A DNA stretch of 64,000 nt from Geodermatophilus poikilotrophus (GCF_900111455.1 NZ_FOIE01000001.1:310001-374000), one strand, 5' to 3'; numbered from the stretch's first letter, positions 1 through 8,848 are shown. Notes: generated by a model from the letters alone, not told the origin. Made by a program: numbers and translations.

Positions 1-1
1 C

Positions 2-247
2 GTCGCCCTGCTGCGGCGGGTGGAGGAGGTCCTCGAGCTCACGGTGCCGCTGGGCGCGCTGCCGCAGCAGGCCGACGACTGGGTGAAGACCGTCGACGAG
101 ATGGCCAACGAGGACGCCGAGGTCGTCGAGTACGTGCGTTCGCTCGAGGAGCGCGCCACCGAGAGCGACCTGTCCGAGGCCAACGGCGACCAGATCGCCC
201 GCGAGTTCGAGAGGTACCTGCGCCGCCGGGGCTCCTCCCCCAACTGA
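2..247 (+). CDS. PAC2 family protein, C-terminal fragment
   Basis: The reading frame is open from the left edge, so only about the last 81 residues are present. The tail is acidic and helical, with the stretch ELTVPLGALPQQADDWVKTV, then a charged helix and a basic end. This looks like the C-terminus of actinobacterial PAC2 (proteasome-assembly-chaperone-like) proteins, which in mycobacteria also lie near mshC. The GTG at 20 is an internal codon of the frame and not a likely start. The family call rests on a short fragment plus neighbourhood, so it is moderate. Confidence 0.6.
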   Translation, partial: VALLRRVEEVLELTVPLGALPQQADDWVKTVDEMANEDAEVVEYVRSLEERATESDLSEANGDQIAREFERYLRRRGSSPN

Positions 248-492
248 CACCCCGCTCGGCCGTCGCTCGTGGGGCACTGGCCCGGGATGGCAGTAGTTGG
301 GGATAACGGTAGTGCGGGCAGCCTGGCTCGGGTTCCTCGCTCCGCCGGTGGCGCAGCCCCGGTAGGGCGTGGGGAACGCCGCCAGTGCCGGCGTGACGGG
401 TGCACCCGGGGGCGCCGCGAGGAACGACGCAGCGGCTCGGCCCGACAGGGGACGGCGCCCGGCCGCGGTGCGACGCGGAGCGTCGCGACGGC

Positions 493-1521
493 TCAGCGCA
501 GCAGCGGGCGCATGCGAGCGGTCGCGTCGGCGTCGAAGAGGCGGTCGTGCGTCGACAGCGCGTACCGGTCGGTCATCCCCGACACGTAGTCCACGACCTG
601 GGTGACCGGGTCGGCCGAGGTGTCGCGGTAGGTCGCCGGGATGAGCCCGGGGTGGGCCAGGTGGTGGTCGACCAGCCGGCGGGTCACGTCGATGGCCAGC
701 TGCTTCTGCCCCGCGGCGGTCTCCGAGGCGTAGACCCGCTGGAACATGAACGCCCGCAGCTCGTGCATGGCCTCCAGCGGCCCGGGCGCCATGACCACCA
801 CTCCCCCGTCGGCGAGCGACCCCTCGACGACGGCGTCGATCATCGCGCCCACCATCCGGCTGCCCGGGTCGCCAAAGACGGCGCGGGCGCGGGCCGGGAG
901 GTCGCGCACCTGCAGCACCCCGGCGCGGACGGCGTCCAGGGCGTCGTGGGACAGGTAGCCGATTCGGTCGGCGTAGCGCACGCACTCCGCCTCGCGGGTG
1001 GTCGGCGGCGGGCTGATCTTCCAGCTGTGCGCCCGGATGCCGTCGCGGACCTCCCAGGTGAGGTTGAGGTGCTCGAGCACCTCGACGATCCGCACCCCCT
1101 GCGCGGCGTGGTGCCACCCGCCGGGGACGTAGGGCTCCAGGGCGTCCTCGCCGATGTGGCCGAACGGCGAGTGCCCGAGGTCGTGACCCAGCGCGATGGC
1201 CTCGGCGAGGGTCTCGTTGAGGCCGAGCGCCCGGGCCAGCGACCGGGCGACCTGGGTGACCTGCAGCGTGTGGGTCAGCCGGGTGACGAAGTGGTCGCCG
1301 TCGGGGTTGAGGAAGACCTGCGTCTTGTGCTTGAGCCGGCGGAAGGCCTTGGCGTGCAGGATCCGGTCGCGGTCCCGCTCGAAGGCGGTGCGCAGGGCGT
1401 CCTCGGCCTCGGGGACGGCGCGGCCGCGGATCGCCGTCGACCGCGTGGCCGCCGGCGCGAGGGCCTCCTCCGCGCGCTCCCGGGCCGCCCGGTCGACCAG
1501 GCGGAAGGACCCCCGGTCCAT
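493..1521 (-). CDS. dgt: dGTPase-like HD-domain phosphohydrolase
   Basis: A 342-residue HD-superfamily enzyme expected to hydrolyse dGTP (or other dNTPs) to the nucleoside and triphosphate in the cytoplasm. Metal-binding residues are visible: H84 in RLTHTLQV, H113-D114 in LGHDLGHSPFGH, and a later D in YADRIGYLSHDALD. The arginine-rich ERDRDRILHAKAFRRLKHKTQV segment and the closing YALSTHDRLF motif are typical of dGTP triphosphohydrolase-like proteins. The ATG start overlaps the mshC stop by one base (TGATG), so the two genes are probably translationally coupled. The frame stays open upstream through mshC, but that extension has no plausible protein. Substrate specificity within the family cannot be read from sequence. 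Confidence 0.9.
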   Translation of the reverse strand: MDRGSFRLVDRAARERAEEALAPAATRSTAIRGRAVPEAEDALRTAFERDRDRILHAKAFRRLKHKTQVFLNPDGDHFVTRLTHTLQVTQVARSLARALGLNETLAEAIALGHDLGHSPFGHIGEDALEPYVPGGWHHAAQGVRIVEVLEHLNLTWEVRDGIRAHSWKISPPPTTREAECVRYADRIGYLSHDALDAVRAGVLQVRDLPARARAVFGDPGSRMVGAMIDAVVEGSLADGGVVVMAPGPLEAMHELRAFMFQRVYASETAAGQKQLAIDVTRRLVDHHLAHPGLIPATYRDTSADPVTQVVDYVSGMTDRYALSTHDRLFDADATARMRPLLR

Positions 1522-2789
1522 CAGCGCTCCTGGAGCGCCACGCCCAGCAGGGCGTCGACGGCGTCGCGCACGACCGCCGGGGCGCCCTCCTCCTGCTCGT
1601 CCGCCGTGGCCGCGAGCGTCCGCTCGGCCCACGCGTCGACCAGGGCGATGGCGCCGGGGCTGTCCAGGTCGTCGGCGAGCCGCCCGCGCACGCCCTGCAG
1701 CACCTCGGCGGCCGGGGCGCCGGCGTCGCGGGCCACGGCGCGGCGCCAGGTGGCCAGCCGCTGCCCGGCGCCGGCCAGCAGGTCCGGCGTCCAGGCGCGG
1801 TCGGTGCGGTAGTGGCCGGCCAGCAGCGCCAGGCGGATGGCCATCGGGTCGACGCCCTCGCCGCGCAGCTTGGAGACGAAGACCAGGTTGCCCCGACTCT
1901 TGCTCATCTTCTCCCCGTCCAGGCCGATCATCGCGGCGTGCACGTAGGCCCGGGCGAAGGGCAGCTTCTCCCCCGTCACCGTCGCGGTCAGCGCCTCGGC
2001 GTGGACGGCGGAGAACTCGTGGTGCGGGAACACCAGGTCGCTGCCGCCGCCCTGGACGTCGAAGCCCATCCCGATCGTCTCCAGCGCGATCGTGGCGCAC
2101 TCGATGTGCCAGCCGGGGCGCCCGGCGATGCCCCGCGGGCCCGGCCAGGACGGCTCCCCCGGCCGCCGGCCGCGCCACAGCATCGGGTCCAGCCGGTTGC
2201 GCTTGCCGGGACGGTCGGGGTCGCCGCCGCGCTCGGCCGAGAACCGCAGCATGGTGGCCTCGTCGTAGCCGGACTCGCTGCCGAAGCCGGGGGCCTGCGC
2301 GATGTCGTGGTAGACGTCGCCGGTGCCGTCGTCGAGCAGGTAGGCCAGCCCCTCGTCCAGGAGCGTCTCGACGTGCGCGACGATCCGCGGTACCGACTCC
2401 ACCGCGCCGACGTAGTCGTCGGGCGGCAGCACCCGCAGCGCGGTCATGTCCTCCCGGAACAGCGCGGTCTCGCGCATCCCGAGCACGACCCAGTCCTCGC
2501 CGTCCCGCTCGGCCCGCTCCAGCAACGGGTCGTCGATGTCGGTGACGTTCTGCACGTAGTGGACGGCGTGACCGGCGTCCCGCCACACCCGGTTGACCAA
2601 GTCGAAGGCCAGGTAGGTGGCGGCGTGGCCGAGGTGCGTGGCGTCGTAGGGCGTGATGCCGCAGACGTACATCCGCGCCGTCGTGTCCGGGGCGGTGGGG
2701 ACCACCTCGCCGCGCGCGGTGTCGTGCAGCGCGAGGACCGGAGCTGAGCCCGGGAGGGTCGGGAGGAGCGGAGCGGGCCAGGCGAGCAC
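1521..2789 (-). CDS. mshC: Cysteine:1D-myo-inositol 2-amino-2-deoxy-glucopyranoside ligase MshC
   Basis: MshC catalyses the ATP-dependent ligation of L-cysteine to GlcN-Ins, the third dedicated step of mycothiol synthesis. The 422-residue protein is a cysteinyl-tRNA-synthetase paralogue: HLGH at residues 52-55 and KMSKS at 294-298 are the class-I adenylation motifs, and zinc/cysteine-binding residues are seen at C43, in HIEC (C231) and at HH256-257. The GTG start gives the typical MshC beginning, [14 protein letters not shown]. Length matches the family and excludes full cysteinyl-tRNA synthetase, which has an extra anticodon-binding region. It is the upstream member of a pair with the dGTPase-like gene. 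Its presence shows that the host makes mycothiol. Confidence 0.96.
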   Translation of the reverse strand: MLAWPAPLLPTLPGSAPVLALHDTARGEVVPTAPDTTARMYVCGITPYDATHLGHAATYLAFDLVNRVWRDAGHAVHYVQNVTDIDDPLLERAERDGEDWVVLGMRETALFREDMTALRVLPPDDYVGAVESVPRIVAHVETLLDEGLAYLLDDGTGDVYHDIAQAPGFGSESGYDEATMLRFSAERGGDPDRPGKRNRLDPMLWRGRRPGEPSWPGPRGIAGRPGWHIECATIALETIGMGFDVQGGGSDLVFPHHEFSAVHAEALTATVTGEKLPFARAYVHAAMIGLDGEKMSKSRGNLVFVSKLRGEGVDPMAIRLALLAGHYRTDRAWTPDLLAGAGQRLATWRRAVARDAGAPAAEVLQGVRGRLADDLDSPGAIALVDAWAERTLAATADEQEEGAPAVVRDAVDALLGVALQER

Positions 2790-2941
2790 GTACGGAGCCT
2801 AGTTCGGCCGGCCGACGCGCCCGGCTCGGCCCGGGGCCCCGGCCGCCGCTGCCGGCACCTGCCCGGGACCGGCAGGCCGCGGCGGTCCCGGAGAGCGCAC
2901 GGGTGCGGCACAGTGGGGCACTGCCGCCGAGGGGGGACGCG

Positions 2942-3658
2942 ATGGAGCTCGACGAGTACCTGCCGGTCCTGCAGAAGGCGAACGCGCGCTTCGCCGACGT
3001 CGCCGCTGAGGCGGTGCTCGCCCGCGGCTGGGAGACACCGGTGCCCGGCTGCCCCGGGTGGACGCTGTCCGACCTGGTCTGGCACCTGGCCGAGGTACAG
3101 CACTTCTGGACCTGGGTGGTGCGCACCCGCGCGAGCGATCCCGGCGCGTACGCCGAGCCGGTCCGGCACCCGGACGACGAGCTGCTCGGCTTCGGCCTGG
3201 CCCAGTCGGCGGAGCTGGAGACGGTGCTGGACGGCGCCGACCCGGCCGAGCGGGTGTGGACCTGGGCGCCCCGGCAGGACGTCGGCTTCGTGCTGCGCCG
3301 GCAGGCCATGGAGGCCGTGGTGCACACCGTCGACGCCGAGCAGGTGCTCGGCGACGTCCGCCCGGTCCCGACCGGTGTCGGCCTGGACGGGCTGGACGAG
3401 TGGCTGGAGGTGATGGTCCCCGGCGCGCTGCCGGAGGGGCCGCCAGAGGGCGCGCACCCCGTCGTCCTGCACGCCGTGGACGCCGGGGTGGACCGGGTGC
3501 TGTTCCCGGGCTCCCGGCCGGTGCCGATCGCCCGGCTCACGGGCACCGCGGGCGACCTGCTGCTCGCTGTCTGGCGGCGGGTGCCGCTGGAGGTGCTCAC
3601 CGTGGACGGCGACGGGCTGCAGGCCGCCGCGATGATCGACCTGGTCCGGCTGGAGTAG
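2942..3658 (+). CDS. Maleylpyruvate isomerase N-domain / mycothiol-dependent enzyme family protein
   Basis: A 238-residue protein of the DinB-like MDMPI family, whose characterised members use mycothiol as a cofactor for isomerisation or thiol transfer. The opening helix contains VPGCPGWTLSDLVWHLAEVQ, where the histidine is the usual metal ligand; two more candidate ligands lie near AMEAVVHTVDAEQ. The C-terminal part, with GDLLLAVWRR, is the usual SCP2-like tail. I placed the start at the ATG at 2942 because a purine-rich GAGGGGGGA lies just upstream; the longer in-frame start at 2903 lacks one. It is divergent from mshC, which fits a mycothiol-linked role. The exact reaction is unknown. Confidence 0.85.
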   Translation: MELDEYLPVLQKANARFADVAAEAVLARGWETPVPGCPGWTLSDLVWHLAEVQHFWTWVVRTRASDPGAYAEPVRHPDDELLGFGLAQSAELETVLDGADPAERVWTWAPRQDVGFVLRRQAMEAVVHTVDAEQVLGDVRPVPTGVGLDGLDEWLEVMVPGALPEGPPEGAHPVVLHAVDAGVDRVLFPGSRPVPIARLTGTAGDLLLAVWRRVPLEVLTVDGDGLQAAAMIDLVRLE

Positions 3659-3660
3659 GA

Positions 3661-3714
3661 GGACCCCGTCCTCCGCACCCCGCGGAGGCTCGGGGCGGGA
3701 CCCGGGACGGGGCC
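3661..3714. repeat. Core intergenic hairpin, copy CR1
   Basis: An imperfect ~54-nt inverted repeat starts two bases after the stop at 3658 and ends just before the convergent VOC gene. The arms begin GGACCCCGTCC and end GGACGGGGCC. The loop contains GGCTCGGGGCGGGACCC. Related copies occur at 4119, 6268, 6326 and 11781. Placed between convergent 3' ends, it probably serves as a bidirectional terminator. Confidence 0.7.
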
Positions 3715-3720
3715 GCGTGC

Positions 3721-4107
3721 TCAGGGCCAGGTGCTGGCGTTCCGCTCGAAGTCCTCCCCGGTCTGCACGCCGACGACGTCGAAGACCATGCCGGCGGGGT
3801 CCTTCATCTGCCAGAAGCCGCCCATGTCCGCGATCCGCCGCGCCCCCAGGGCCTCAAGCCGGGCCACCTCCGCGTCGACGTCGTCGGTCTCCACGTCGAC
3901 GTGCCAGCGCGGCGGCGTCCCGTGCCCGGTGCGCTGGACCTCCAGGTGGAAGCCGCCGGCGAAGGCACCCAGCGACGACCAGTTCGCGTCCGAGGGGTCC
4001 GGGGACACCGCGTGACCGGTGGCGCCGGACCAGAAGGCCCGCCCGGCGTCGTGCAGGTCGGGGGGCAGGTCGAGCATCAGGACGGCCAGGCGCGAACGGT
4101 GCGGCAT
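3721..4107 (-). CDS. VOC family (glyoxalase/bleomycin-resistance fold) protein
   Basis: A 128-residue single-domain vicinal-oxygen-chelate protein. Two beta-alpha-beta-beta-beta modules can be traced: the first around VLMLDLPPDLHDAGRAFWSG to FHLEVQRTG, the second from WHVDVETDDVDAEVARLEAL to KDPAGMVFDVVG. The phrase MKDPAGMVFDVV is typical of the second module of glyoxalase-like proteins. Histidine at WHVDVE and glutamate in FHLEVQ are candidate metal ligands. Substrate cannot be inferred; family members range from lyases to resistance binding proteins. It is convergent with the mycothiol-enzyme homologue and separated from the upstream operon by a hairpin. Confidence 0.8.
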   Translation of the reverse strand: MPHRSRLAVLMLDLPPDLHDAGRAFWSGATGHAVSPDPSDANWSSLGAFAGGFHLEVQRTGHGTPPRWHVDVETDDVDAEVARLEALGARRIADMGGFWQMKDPAGMVFDVVGVQTGEDFERNASTWP

Positions 4108-4118
4108 GCAGCGATCCT

Positions 4119-4172
4119 GGCCCCCTGCGGGGTCCCGCCGCGAGCGTGCGAGCGGTGGGGGCAGGGGGCCCC
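4119..4172. repeat. Core intergenic hairpin, copy CR2
   Basis: A 54-nt inverted repeat with perfect 10-bp arms, GGCCCCCTGC and GCAGGGGGCC, enclosing GGTCCCGCCGCGAGCG and CGAGCGGTGG. It lies three bases beyond the SCO1664-family stop codon, so it probably terminates that operon before the VOC gene start. Confidence 0.75.
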
Positions 4173-4174
4173 GT

Positions 4175-4930
4175 TCAGAAGGGCGGCCAGGGCAGCGCGG
4201 GCCAGTCGCCGCTGGGCTGCGGGTGCCGGCCGGTGCGCAGCAGCTCGGCGACCCGCTGCTGGGTGCGCCGCACCTCGCGCCGGGTCAGGTGCTCGTGCAG
4301 CTGCTCGCCGAGGTCACCGAGCAGGTCGCCGGTGAGCCGCTCCAGCACCTCCACCGCCTCCACCGGCAGCGGCTGCCCGGCCCAGCGCCACAGCAGGGTG
4401 CGCAGCTTGGGGTCGACGGAGAAGCAGATGCCGTGGTCGACGCCGAACACGTGCCCGTCGGAGGTCGGGATGATGTGCCCGCCCTTGCGGTCGGCGTTGT
4501 TGACGACGGCGTCGAACACCGCCATGCGGCGCAGGCCGGGGTGGTCGGAGCGGACGAAGGCGGCCAGGTCGACGTCGGGGTCGCCGTCCACCCACAGCTG
4601 CACCATGCCCGGGCCGAACGGGCCGTCGCGCAGCACGGTCGGCGGCACCACCCGCCAGCCCGTCGCCTCCGACACCAGCGCCGCGGACACCTCGCGCCCG
4701 GCGAGGGTGCCGTCGGGGAAGTCCCACAGCGGCCGCTCGCCGGCGACGGGCTTGTAGACGCACTCGGCCACGAGCTCGCCGGTGCGCACGTACCCGACGA
4801 GGGTGACGTTGCTGGCGTCGAGCATGCGGCCCTCGAGGTCCATCTCGCCCTCGAGCAGCAGCGCGCGTGCCTCGGCGTCATCGGCCGGGGGGCGCAGGGC
4901 CGCGGTGGGGTCGGCGGGGCGCTCGGTCAT
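4175..4930 (-). CDS. SCO1664 family protein (kinase-like fold)
   Basis: A 251-residue protein of a family almost confined to actinobacteria. It shows features of a PI3K/HipA-like kinase fold: YKPVAGERPLWDFPDGTLAGRE in the N-lobe with a candidate ATP-binding lysine, VVNNADRKGGHI as a catalytic-loop-like N..D motif, and VFGVDHGICFS as the metal-binding D segment. The substrate is unknown. It is the last gene of a three-gene minus-strand operon with DUF3090 (19-nt gap) and the phosphatase-like gene; in M. tuberculosis homologues of the same trio also cluster near uppP and mshC. The ATG at 4930 is the only well-placed start. Confidence 0.85.
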   Translation of the reverse strand: MTERPADPTAALRPPADDAEARALLLEGEMDLEGRMLDASNVTLVGYVRTGELVAECVYKPVAGERPLWDFPDGTLAGREVSAALVSEATGWRVVPPTVLRDGPFGPGMVQLWVDGDPDVDLAAFVRSDHPGLRRMAVFDAVVNNADRKGGHIIPTSDGHVFGVDHGICFSVDPKLRTLLWRWAGQPLPVEAVEVLERLTGDLLGDLGEQLHEHLTRREVRRTQQRVAELLRTGRHPQPSGDWPALPWPPF

Positions 4931-4949
4931 CGGAGCGCTCGGTCGGGGC

Positions 4950-5501
4950 TCAGCGGCGGTAGCCGTTCTGCCGCGGGCACACGTGCCCGGCAGGGTCCAG
5001 CGGCAGCGAGCACAGCGGGCAGGCCGGGCGGCCGGCGGCCACCACGCGGCGGGCCCGGACGACGAAGGCGCGGGCGGCGGCCGGGGTGATGGTCACCCGC
5101 AACGCGTCCGGGCCCTCCTCGCTGTCGGAGAGGATGACGTCCTCCTCGACGGGCTCGTCGCCGGCCGCCACGGCCTCGACGACGACGGCCTGCTCCTCGC
5201 CGTCCCACGCCAGACCCATCGCCGCGACCCGGAACTCCTCGTCGACCGGTGCGGTGAGCGGCTCCAGGTCGTCGACCTCGGCATCCGGCGGGACCACCGT
5301 GCCCGGACGGGTGGCGACCTCGTCGAGCAGCTCGTTCATCCGGTCGGCGAGCACCTGGACCTGCGCCTTCTCCAGCGCCACGCTGACCACGCGGCCCGCG
5401 GCGTCGGCGGCCTGCAGGTAGAAGGTGCGGTCGCCGGGCTGGCCCACCGTGCCGGCGACGAACCGGGACGGGCGGTCGAAGAGGTGGAGCTGGCGCGGCA
5501 C
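4950..5501 (-). CDS. DUF3090 domain-containing protein
   Basis: A 183-residue actinobacterial protein of unknown function. The N-terminus, MPRQLHLFDRPSRFVAGTVG, is highly characteristic of DUF3090. A central acidic region follows (EEDVILSDSEEGPD), and the C-terminus carries a CPLC...HVCP zinc-knuckle-like motif (about residues 168-178). The protein is cytoplasmic; no signal or membrane segment is visible. It lies 46 nt after the phosphatase-like gene and 19 nt before the SCO1664 gene, a conserved trio that suggests a shared pathway or complex. No catalytic residues can be recognised. Confidence 0.88.
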   Translation of the reverse strand: MPRQLHLFDRPSRFVAGTVGQPGDRTFYLQAADAAGRVVSVALEKAQVQVLADRMNELLDEVATRPGTVVPPDAEVDDLEPLTAPVDEEFRVAAMGLAWDGEEQAVVVEAVAAGDEPVEEDVILSDSEEGPDALRVTITPAAARAFVVRARRVVAAGRPACPLCSLPLDPAGHVCPRQNGYRR

Positions 5502-5547
5502 GGGCCCAGGTTACGCGGGCGCCGCCCGGGCGAGCCTGGAGGCGGCC

Positions 5548-6249
5548 TCAGGCGGTCGCGCCCGCACCGCCCCCGACGACGGCGTCCGAGTCGGCCTTCC
5601 GGCGGCGCCGGCCCTTCTTCTTCGGCGGGACGAGCGCGGCGACGTCCCCGCCGGTGTCGTTCATGCGGACCACGAACGGGCGGGTGTCGGTGTAGGTGAC
5701 CACCGAGACCGAGGCGGGGTCGACGACGATCCGCTGGAACTGGTCCAGGTGCAGGCCGAGGGCGTCGGCCAGCACGGCCTTGATGACGTCGCCGTGGCTG
5801 CAGGCCAGCCAGACGGCGTCCGGCCCCAGGCGCGCGTTCCACTCCCGGACGGCGGCCACCGCGCGCGCCTGCGTCTGCGCCAGCCCCTCCCCCTCCGGGC
5901 CGGGGAAGACCGCGGCGGAGGGGTGCTGCTGCACGACCTTCCACAGCGGCTCCTTGACCAGCTCCTTGAGCGGGCGGCCGGTCCAGTCGCCGTAGCGGGC
6001 CTCGCCGAGCCGGTCGTCGGTGGCCAGCTCCAGGTCGCGCCCGGGCAGCACGGCGGCGGCGGTCTGCCGGCAGCGCTCCAGCGGGCTGCTCACGACGGCG
6101 GCCAGCGGCACCGGCGCGAGCCGCTCCCCCACCGCCCGCACCTGGCCGGCGCCGGTCTCGTCGAGCTGCACGCCCGGGGTCCAGCCGGCCAGGACGCCGC
6201 CGGCGTTGGCCGTCGTCCGGCCGTGCCGCAGGAGGAGAACGGTGGTCAC
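5548..6249 (-). CDS. MSMEG_4193-family histidine phosphatase / phosphomutase
   Basis: A 233-residue member of the histidine phosphatase superfamily. The catalytic phosphohistidine motif LLRHGRTTANA is at residues 6-16, with the second-half histidine in VWLACSHGDVIKAVLAD. The conserved ERCRQTA and GEARYGDWTGR segments match cofactor-dependent-mutase-like phosphatases. The C-terminus ends in a basic KKKGRRRRK patch. It heads the operon leading into DUF3090 and SCO1664. The true substrate of this subfamily is not established. Confidence 0.9.
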   Translation of the reverse strand: MTTVLLLRHGRTTANAGGVLAGWTPGVQLDETGAGQVRAVGERLAPVPLAAVVSSPLERCRQTAAAVLPGRDLELATDDRLGEARYGDWTGRPLKELVKEPLWKVVQQHPSAAVFPGPEGEGLAQTQARAVAAVREWNARLGPDAVWLACSHGDVIKAVLADALGLHLDQFQRIVVDPASVSVVTYTDTRPFVVRMNDTGGDVAALVPPKKKGRRRRKADSDAVVGGGAGATA

Positions 6250-6267
6250 GGCAGCCGAGCGTAGAGC

Positions 6268-6374
6268 GGCCCCGTCCCGGGCCCCGCCCTGAGCGTGCGA
6301 CGGGCGGGGAGGACGGGGTCCTTCCGCTGCCCCCCACCGCTCGCCAGCTCGCGGCGGGACCCTGCAGGAGGGCC
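6268..6374. repeat. Core intergenic hairpins, copies CR3 and CR4 side by side
   Basis: Two members of the hairpin family occupy this gap. The first (6268-6321) has arms GGCCCCGTCC and GGACGGGGTCC. The second (6326-6374) is on the opposite strand and, read on the minus strand, matches CR2 closely: GGGTCCCGCCGCGAGC and GCGAGCGGTGGGG. They separate the MarR gene 3' end from the start of the phosphatase operon. Confidence 0.65.
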
Positions 6375-6379
6375 GGGCC

Positions 6380-6838
6380 TCAGCCCGTGCCCGCGGCGTC
6401 CACGGCGGCGACCATGTCGTCCAGGAAGGCGTCGATCACCGCCCGCTCCGCCGGGCTGCGGCGGTCGAGGACGGCCGCCGTGGCGTCGATGAGCGGCCCG
6501 AAGAAGGCCCACCCCAGCTCCTTGGCCGAGTCCTGCACGAGGACGTCGACCCGCCGGCGGTCGTCGCGGCGCGGGACGCGGCGCACGTGCCCCGCCCGCT
6601 CCAACCGGTCGAGCAGCGCGGTGACCGAGGCAGTGGTGACCCGCAGCTGACCGGCCAGCCAGGTGGGGCTGGCCGGGACGCCGGCCCGTTCCCGGTCGAG
6701 CAGGCAGACCAGGGCGCGGACGTCGGAGGCGCTGAGCCCGTTGCGGGCGGCGAAGGCGGCACCAGCGGCGTCGAGCAGCAGGGTGAGCGCGCGCAGCCGG
6801 TGCACGGTGGCCGGCGCCTGCCTGCTCTCCTCCGCCAC
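6380..6838 (-). CDS. MarR family transcriptional regulator
   Basis: A 152-residue winged-helix repressor. The recognition helix region is WLAGQLRVTTASVTALLDRLERAGHV (roughly residues 60-85), and the wing is RRDDRRRVDVLVQD; both are typical of MarR. Long flanking helices would form the dimer interface. It is divergent from an alpha/beta hydrolase gene, and an inverted repeat lies in the shared promoter, so it probably represses itself and the hydrolase. The ligand is unknown. Confidence 0.9.
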   Translation of the reverse strand: MAEESRQAPATVHRLRALTLLLDAAGAAFAARNGLSASDVRALVCLLDRERAGVPASPTWLAGQLRVTTASVTALLDRLERAGHVRRVPRRDDRRRVDVLVQDSAKELGWAFFGPLIDATAAVLDRRSPAERAVIDAFLDDMVAAVDAAGTG

Positions 6839-6847
6839 GGCAGGAGC

Positions 6848-6867
6848 CTAGCTTGCCAAGTAGCTAG
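6848..6867. promoter_or_regulatory. Putative MarR operator
   Basis: CTAGCT and AGCTAG form a 6-bp inverted repeat with an 8-nt spacer (TGCCAAGT), midway between the divergent MarR gene and hydrolase gene starts. A further CTAG at 6872 lies beside it. The gap is only 50 bp and A/T-richer than its surroundings, so a bound dimer would cover both promoters. Confidence 0.55.
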
Positions 6868-6888
6868 CCGCTCTAGTTACCTGTCGCC

Positions 6889-7737
6889 ATGGACTTCGGC
6901 GAGGCCTACAGCGCCGCGGCCGCCCGCTGGCCGGCCGGCACCGGCGCGCTCGACGTCCCGACGTCGTGGGGACGCACGCACCTGCTCGCCGCGGGGCCGG
7001 CCGGGGCGACCCCCACGGTGCTGCTGCACGGCGGTGGTGCGACGGCGACGGTCTGGGCGGGCGTGGCCCGGGAGCTGTCCGGACGGTTCCGGGTGCTCGC
7101 GCCGGACCAGCCCGGGAGCCCGGGCCGCAGCACCAGCAGCCGCCCCTTCCGGACGACGGCCGACCAGGCCGCGTGGCTGGGCGAGCTGATCGAGGCGCTC
7201 GACGTCGGGCCCGTGCACCTGGTGGGCCACTCGGCCGGCGGGCACCTCGCGCTCACCGGCGCGCTCGAGCGTCCCGGGACCGTCTCCTCCCTCGCGCTCC
7301 TCGACCCCACGGCGTGCTTCACCGGCTTCAGCCCGCGCTACCTGCTGCACGCCGTGCCGCACCTGGTGCGCCCCACGCCGGCCCGCGTGCGGCGGTTCTT
7401 CGCCTGGGAGACCCGGGGACGCGCGCTCGACCCGGCCTGGCTGGAGGTCGCCGTCCGGGGTTTGACCGAGTTCGACGCCACGCCGATCGTCCCGACGCGC
7501 CGCCCTGCCCGGGCACGGCTGGCCCGGCTGACCGTGCCGACGCTGGTGCTCGTCGCCGGCCGCAGCCGGGCACACGACCCGTCCCGGGTGGCGCGGAGCG
7601 CGCGGTCGCTGCTGCCGGCGGCCACCGTCGTCGGGCTGCCGGTGGCCAGCCACCACACGATCCCCGTCCTCGACGCCGGGGAGATCGCCGCGGCCGTCGG
7701 CGACCACGTCGTCCGCAGCACGGCGCCCCCGCGTTGA
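6889..7737 (+). CDS. Alpha/beta-fold hydrolase
   Basis: A 282-residue hydrolase. LLHGGGATATVW is the oxyanion-hole region, GHSAGGH carries the nucleophile serine, and the late SHHTIPV supplies the catalytic histidine; the acid is probably the D of AHDPSRV. No signal peptide is seen, so it acts in the cytoplasm. It shares a 50-bp divergent promoter with the MarR gene, which suggests induction by a small organic compound that the enzyme may process. The substrate cannot be told. Confidence 0.85.
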   Translation: MDFGEAYSAAAARWPAGTGALDVPTSWGRTHLLAAGPAGATPTVLLHGGGATATVWAGVARELSGRFRVLAPDQPGSPGRSTSSRPFRTTADQAAWLGELIEALDVGPVHLVGHSAGGHLALTGALERPGTVSSLALLDPTACFTGFSPRYLLHAVPHLVRPTPARVRRFFAWETRGRALDPAWLEVAVRGLTEFDATPIVPTRRPARARLARLTVPTLVLVAGRSRAHDPSRVARSARSLLPAATVVGLPVASHHTIPVLDAGEIAAAVGDHVVRSTAPPR

Positions 7738-7847
7738 CCACGGGGTTGCGGCCGGGGGGCACGCCGTCTCGGGCGCGTCCGCGGGCGACGACCTCGTGAT
7801 CGACGCGGACAGGGGAGGTGGGACGCCGGGGTGTCTGAACCCCCGCG

Positions 7848-8681
7848 TCACTGCGGGGCGAGGACCCCGGCGCCGACGAGGGCGAGGATCAGCAGGCCCA
7901 GCACCACCCGGTAGACCACGAACGGCGTGAAGCTGCCGCGGTCGAGGTAGCGCAGCAGCCAGGCGATGACGACCAGCCCGACGCCGAAGGCCAGCACCGT
8001 GGCCAGGATCGTCGGCCCCCACGCGACCGTCTCCCCCGCGACCCCGCCGGTGAGCGCCTCGTAGACCTGGAAGAAGCCCGAGGCCAGCACGGCCGGGACG
8101 GCGAGCAGGAAGGAGTACCGCGCCGCGGCGGCCCGCGAGTAGCCCAGGAACAGGCCCATGGTGATCGTGCCGCCGGAGCGCGAGACCCCGGGCACCAGCG
8201 CCATCGCCTGGGCGAAGCCGAAGGCGATGCCGTGCCCGACGGTCAGCTGGTCCAGCTCGCGCTTCTTGCGGCCCACCCGGTCGGCCCAGTAGAGGACCAG
8301 CGAGAACGCGACCAGCGCGATCGCGACGATGCGCAGGTCGCGGAAGGTGGTCTCGATGCGGTCCTGGAACAGCAGCCCGAGGACCCCGATCGGCAGCGTG
8401 CCGGCGATGATCAGCCAGCCCATCCGGGCGTCGGGGTCGCGGCGCACCGCGCGGTCGCCCAGGGAGCGCACCCAGGCGCTGACGATCCGCCCGATGTCGC
8501 GGCGGAAGTAGAGCAGCACCGCGGCCTCGGTGCCGATCTGGGTGATCGCGGTGAACGCCGCGCCCGGGTCACCCCAGCCGAAGGCCTCCCCCACCACCCG
8601 CAGGTGCGCGCTGGAGGAGATGGGCAGGAACTCCGTCAGCCCCTGCACCAGCCCCAGGACGACGGCCTCGATCCAGCTCAT
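7848..8681 (-). CDS. uppP: Undecaprenyl-diphosphatase UppP
   Basis: A membrane enzyme that dephosphorylates undecaprenyl pyrophosphate to recycle the lipid carrier for cell-wall synthesis; overproduction gives bacitracin resistance. The 277-residue protein has the two signature motifs, GLTEFLPISSSAHL near the N-terminus and PGVSRSGGTITMGL in the second half, and about eight hydrophobic segments. I set the start at the ATG at 8681 because homologues begin MSWIEAVVLGLVQG; the frame extends to 8756 but adds only a low-complexity proline/arginine leader. The linkage with mshC and the DUF3090 trio is conserved in actinobacteria. Confidence 0.95.
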   Translation of the reverse strand: MSWIEAVVLGLVQGLTEFLPISSSAHLRVVGEAFGWGDPGAAFTAITQIGTEAAVLLYFRRDIGRIVSAWVRSLGDRAVRRDPDARMGWLIIAGTLPIGVLGLLFQDRIETTFRDLRIVAIALVAFSLVLYWADRVGRKKRELDQLTVGHGIAFGFAQAMALVPGVSRSGGTITMGLFLGYSRAAAARYSFLLAVPAVLASGFFQVYEALTGGVAGETVAWGPTILATVLAFGVGLVVIAWLLRYLDRGSFTPFVVYRVVLGLLILALVGAGVLAPQ

Positions 8682-8848
8682 CGCCCGCGGTACCCCCGTC
8701 GGCCGGGTGCGGTCGGTCGGGCCGGAGGGGTGGTTCGCAGGAGCACGGGAGGCCACCCTAGGGCGCGGCCGGCCGGGCCCTCGCGCGGCACGCAGGAACG
8801 GCCGCGGTCCCCGGCCGCCGTCGTGCCCCGGCGGTAGGTTGGCCTCCC

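Noticed and set aside
493..3678. A 1061-residue minus-strand open frame spanning dGTPase, mshC and the next gene
   Set aside because: Only its last 342 residues resemble a protein; the rest is the out-of-frame shadow of mshC and of the opposite-strand gene, as is common in very GC-rich DNA.
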